Positions 61,734 through 64,000 of a DNA stretch of 64,000 nt are shown piece after piece. The notes beneath the pieces were generated by a model. The model searched no databases and was not told where the DNA came from. It saw only the letters and a program-made list of their open reading frames with translations. Positions within the stretch are counted from its first letter, which is position 1. Every line of letters begins with the position of its first letter. Source of the DNA: Winogradskyella echinorum (GTDB lineage Bacteria; Bacteroidota; Bacteroidia; Flavobacteriales; Flavobacteriaceae); assembly GCF_014297365.1 (NCBI RefSeq), contig NZ_JACOQD010000004.1, forward strand, positions 168,748 to 232,747. Direction: 5' to 3'. The position numbers and the translations under genes were made by a program.

Positions 61734-61797
61734 TTATTTAAAAATATTCTATGTTTAATATTTTGTTAACTTTAGTTCAATGGAGGATAAAGGCACC

Positions 61798-61805
61798 TAT
61801 TTTTG
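61798..61805 (+). promoter_or_regulatory. -7 box for the putative porin gene
   Basis: TATTTTTG, perfect TAnnTTTG, 43 bases before the ATG at 61849; no clear -33 TTG nearby. Confidence 0.5.
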
Positions 61806-61848
61806 ATAGATAAACAAAATTCAATTAAAAAAAGTTTAGTAATTATAT

Positions 61849-63819
61849 ATGTTGCATTCTAAATATATAGTATTTATAATTTTATTTTTTTTGCTAAGTA
61901 ATATTGATGCTCAAGTAAAGTTGAACAAATCAAGATTGCCTGATAAAGATAATCCATTTAATAATGATTCTTCATCCATTAAAAAGTCAAAAGGTTTTAA
62001 GAAATTGGCAACTATTGATATGTATTTGCAATTTAACATTGATAAAGACTCAATACTTGTAGATACTACTATATCAATTAAAAAAAATTATAAATTCAAT
62101 TATTTGCAGAAAGATAATTTTGGTTTAATGCCTTTTGCTAATATTGGACAAACATATAATACATTGAGCTTTGATCCAATAGAGAGTGTTACAACTCCAT
62201 TGTTTGGGGCGAGGGCAAGACATTTCAATTATTTAGAAAATGAAGATGTAAAATATTACGAGGTACCTACTCCATGGACCAGACTTACATATAAAACTGC
62301 ATTCGAACAAGGACAGTTGCTTGATGCTGCCTTTGCTGTAAACCTATCAAAGCAATTTAATTTTTCAATAGCTTACAAAGGACTAAGATCTTTAGGGAAT
62401 TATCAAAACGCACTTACAAGTTCAGGAAATTTTCGTTTCACGACTAATTATAAATCGAAAAATGGAAAGTATAAAGCTTTTGCGAATGTAGTTATGCAAG
62501 ATATATTGAATCAAGAAAATGGTGGGTTAAACAATGATGATATTGAAAACTTCGAAACCGGAACCGAAGAGTTTTTAGATCGTTCAGTATTCGATCTAAA
62601 TTTTGATAATGCAGAAAATATATTAGTTGGTAAACGCTTTTTTCTTAATCATTCGTATAGTATTATTAGAAAGAAAGATTCTCTGAGTAAGAATGAACTT
62701 TCAATTACGAATATAATCTCTTTTGAAGATAAATATTATCAATACAAACAAGATTCGCCTTCAAATGATTTTTTTGGTAATTCTTTTACAAGTATCATAA
62801 AAGATAAAACTACTTTAGAAAATTTTGAAACTCAATTAGGAGTAAATTACTTTAATAATATCATTGGTCAATTTAAATTGGCGGTTAATTATAAGGATGT
62901 AAATTATGGTTACAATAGTGTAATTATATTCCCAAATGAATATATTCCTAATAGAATTAAAACAAGTTTCTTTGGTCTTAGTGGGGATTACTCAAAAAGC
63001 ATAGGCCTTTTCAATTTAAAGACAAAGGCTTCTATTAATTTGTCAAATGAATTTAAGGGTAGTTTCGTTGATGCAACATTACATTATAAATTAAATGAGG
63101 ATATTGATTTAAAAGGAGGGTTAAGTATAAGTTCTAAATTACCAAACTATAATTATTTATTGTATCAAAGTGATTATGTAAATTATAATTGGAATAATTT
63201 TAATGTTTTTGAGAATGTAAGAACACAACAAGTTAGATTTAATTTAGAGTCTCAAAAATATTTTAATGCATCAGTTGATGTATCAAATATCGATAATTAC
63301 ACTTTTTTTAATTTTGCAGATACTGTAGATGATTATAAAGTAATTAAGCCGAATCAATATAATAATACCATACAGTACCTTAGATTTAAATTGCAAAAGG
63401 AAATTCGAGTAGGTAGTTTTGCTTTAGATAATACTATAATGTATCAAAATGTTGTTAGTGATAACAAGGTTCTTAATGTTCCAGCTTTTATTTCGCGTAA
63501 CACTTTATATTATTCCAATCAACTGTTTAAAAAAGCAATGACTCTGCAAACAGGTATTACATTAAATTATTTTACTAAATATAATATGAATGGATATGAC
63601 CCATTACTTGCAGAATTTTATAATCAAAATGAAAAAGAGTTAGGTGGGTTTCCAGTATTAGACTTCTTTGTCAATGCAAAAATTAGACAAACGAGAATAT
63701 TTTTTAAAGCAGAACATTTTAATTCATCGTTTACAGGATACAATTATTTTTCTGCTCCTAATCACCCTTTTAGAGATTTTACAATCCGTTTTGGATTAGT
63801 ATGGGACTTCTTTCTTTAA
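61849..63819 (+). CDS. Putative outer-membrane porin (Porin_10-like)
   Basis: 656 residues with signal YIVFIILFFLLSNIDAQ. The mature protein is Asn/Tyr/Phe-rich with alternating strands throughout (FNFSIAYKGLRSLGNYQNAL, KFNYLQKDNFGLMPFANIGQ) and terminates in FTIRFGLVWDFFL with aromatic end residues, as in outer-membrane barrels. The layout resembles the putative porin family (Porin_10). Single gene. Substrate unknown. Confidence 0.75.
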   Translation: MLHSKYIVFIILFFLLSNIDAQVKLNKSRLPDKDNPFNNDSSSIKKSKGFKKLATIDMYLQFNIDKDSILVDTTISIKKNYKFNYLQKDNFGLMPFANIGQTYNTLSFDPIESVTTPLFGARARHFNYLENEDVKYYEVPTPWTRLTYKTAFEQGQLLDAAFAVNLSKQFNFSIAYKGLRSLGNYQNALTSSGNFRFTTNYKSKNGKYKAFANVVMQDILNQENGGLNNDDIENFETGTEEFLDRSVFDLNFDNAENILVGKRFFLNHSYSIIRKKDSLSKNELSITNIISFEDKYYQYKQDSPSNDFFGNSFTSIIKDKTTLENFETQLGVNYFNNIIGQFKLAVNYKDVNYGYNSVIIFPNEYIPNRIKTSFFGLSGDYSKSIGLFNLKTKASINLSNEFKGSFVDATLHYKLNEDIDLKGGLSISSKLPNYNYLLYQSDYVNYNWNNFNVFENVRTQQVRFNLESQKYFNASVDVSNIDNYTFFNFADTVDDYKVIKPNQYNNTIQYLRFKLQKEIRVGSFALDNTIMYQNVVSDNKVLNVPAFISRNTLYYSNQLFKKAMTLQTGITLNYFTKYNMNGYDPLLAEFYNQNEKELGGFPVLDFFVNAKIRQTRIFFKAEHFNSSFTGYNYFSAPNHPFRDFTIRFGLVWDFFL

Positions 63820-63956
63820 ATTTCAATGAGTTTGACTTTTGCGTTTGTGACGTAAATGTGTGGTTCCATCTACTATAACTTTTTTTTAAGCTGATTAGTT
63901 TTAGTATTGTGCAGTTATATGAGTGATTTAGGCCAGTACTTAAATAGGTGTTTGTA

Positions 63957-64000
63957 ATGAATAAAGGTATGTCTTTACTAAGCATAGGAAAGTCAAAGGA
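63957..64000 (+). CDS. Possible start of a truncated CDS at the window edge
   Basis: ATG at 63957 opens a frame MNKGMSLLSIGKSK that continues past the last base. No family can be assigned from 14 residues, and the start is unsupported by a ribosome site. Confidence 0.25.
   Translation, partial: MNKGMSLLSIGKSK

Noticed and set aside
63779..63985. A - strand 68-codon open frame at the right edge
   Set aside because: It overlaps the porin's 3' end, has no signal or family motif and is probably spurious.

Overview
The window is AT-rich chromosomal DNA from a member of the Bacteroidota, most likely a marine Flavobacteriaceae. Supporting evidence: SusC/SusD-type outer-membrane proteins, two secreted proteins with type IX secretion (T9SS) C-terminal sorting domains, many short lipoprotein signals of the MKK...SC type, near absence of Shine-Dalgarno sequences, and several perfect Bacteroidota -7 promoter boxes (TAnnTTTG). 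I saw no rRNA, tRNA, CRISPR array, complete insertion sequence or phage genes.

Layout. 1-5047 is the end of a phenylacetate catabolic operon (paaJ, paaZ, a crotonase, paaY); an Lrp/AsnC regulator is convergent with it. 5786-10528 is a branched-chain 2-oxoacid locus (E2, ilvE, fused E1 alpha/beta) dense in palindromic repeats, two of which are inside the coding sequences. 10590-15825 holds a cold-shock protein, a SulP transporter, a DUF4136 lipoprotein, urocanate hydratase and a 53-residue Cys-rich DUF5522 gene. 15831-28643 holds a giant T9SS surface protein, a PLP desulfhydrase/deaminase-like enzyme, a GH73-LysM lipoprotein, hemL, two Spy-like/DUF4890 periplasmic proteins, a YiaA protein, a CPBP-family membrane protein and two tandem alpha/beta hydrolases. 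28694-38549 holds a large zinc metalloprotease, a diheme cytochrome lipoprotein, lysS, a thioredoxin-TPR protein, DUF1573, a LuxR-type regulator, a Pmp3/YqaE peptide and lipB.

38541-47941 is the accessory part. A lone lipoprotein gene lies between two inverted attC-like elements. A decayed 3' fragment of the nucleoid-associated protein gene follows. Then come two paralogous serine hydrolases around a trypsin-like protease that shares a small domain with one of them, outer-membrane proteins, a hydrolase-like lipoprotein and a membrane-bound AraC regulator. The intact nucleoid-associated protein gene (47942-48991) closes the region, so about 8 kb lies between direct repeats of its 3' end. Two promoters here share a 43-bp element at exactly the same distance from perfect -7 boxes, which suggests control by the AraC protein.

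49110-63819 holds an OmpA-family protein, a large lipoprotein with rnhB, then a SusC-SusD-lipoprotein operon followed by a T9SS subtilisin-like protease and a putative porin. The last four plus the protease resemble a nutrient (possibly peptide) uptake locus; the substrate is not evident from sequence.

Most notable observations: (1) a palindromic repeat inserted in the same reading frame in both the E1 and E2 genes; (2) the paired AraC-type operators; (3) the duplicated 3' end of the nucleoid-associated protein gene flanking the accessory segment; (4) the inverted attC-like pair; (5) the domain shared between the protease and serine hydrolase genes; (6) a PaaZ with an extra DinB-like C-terminal domain. 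Family names come from recognition of motifs in the translated sequence; no database search was run.
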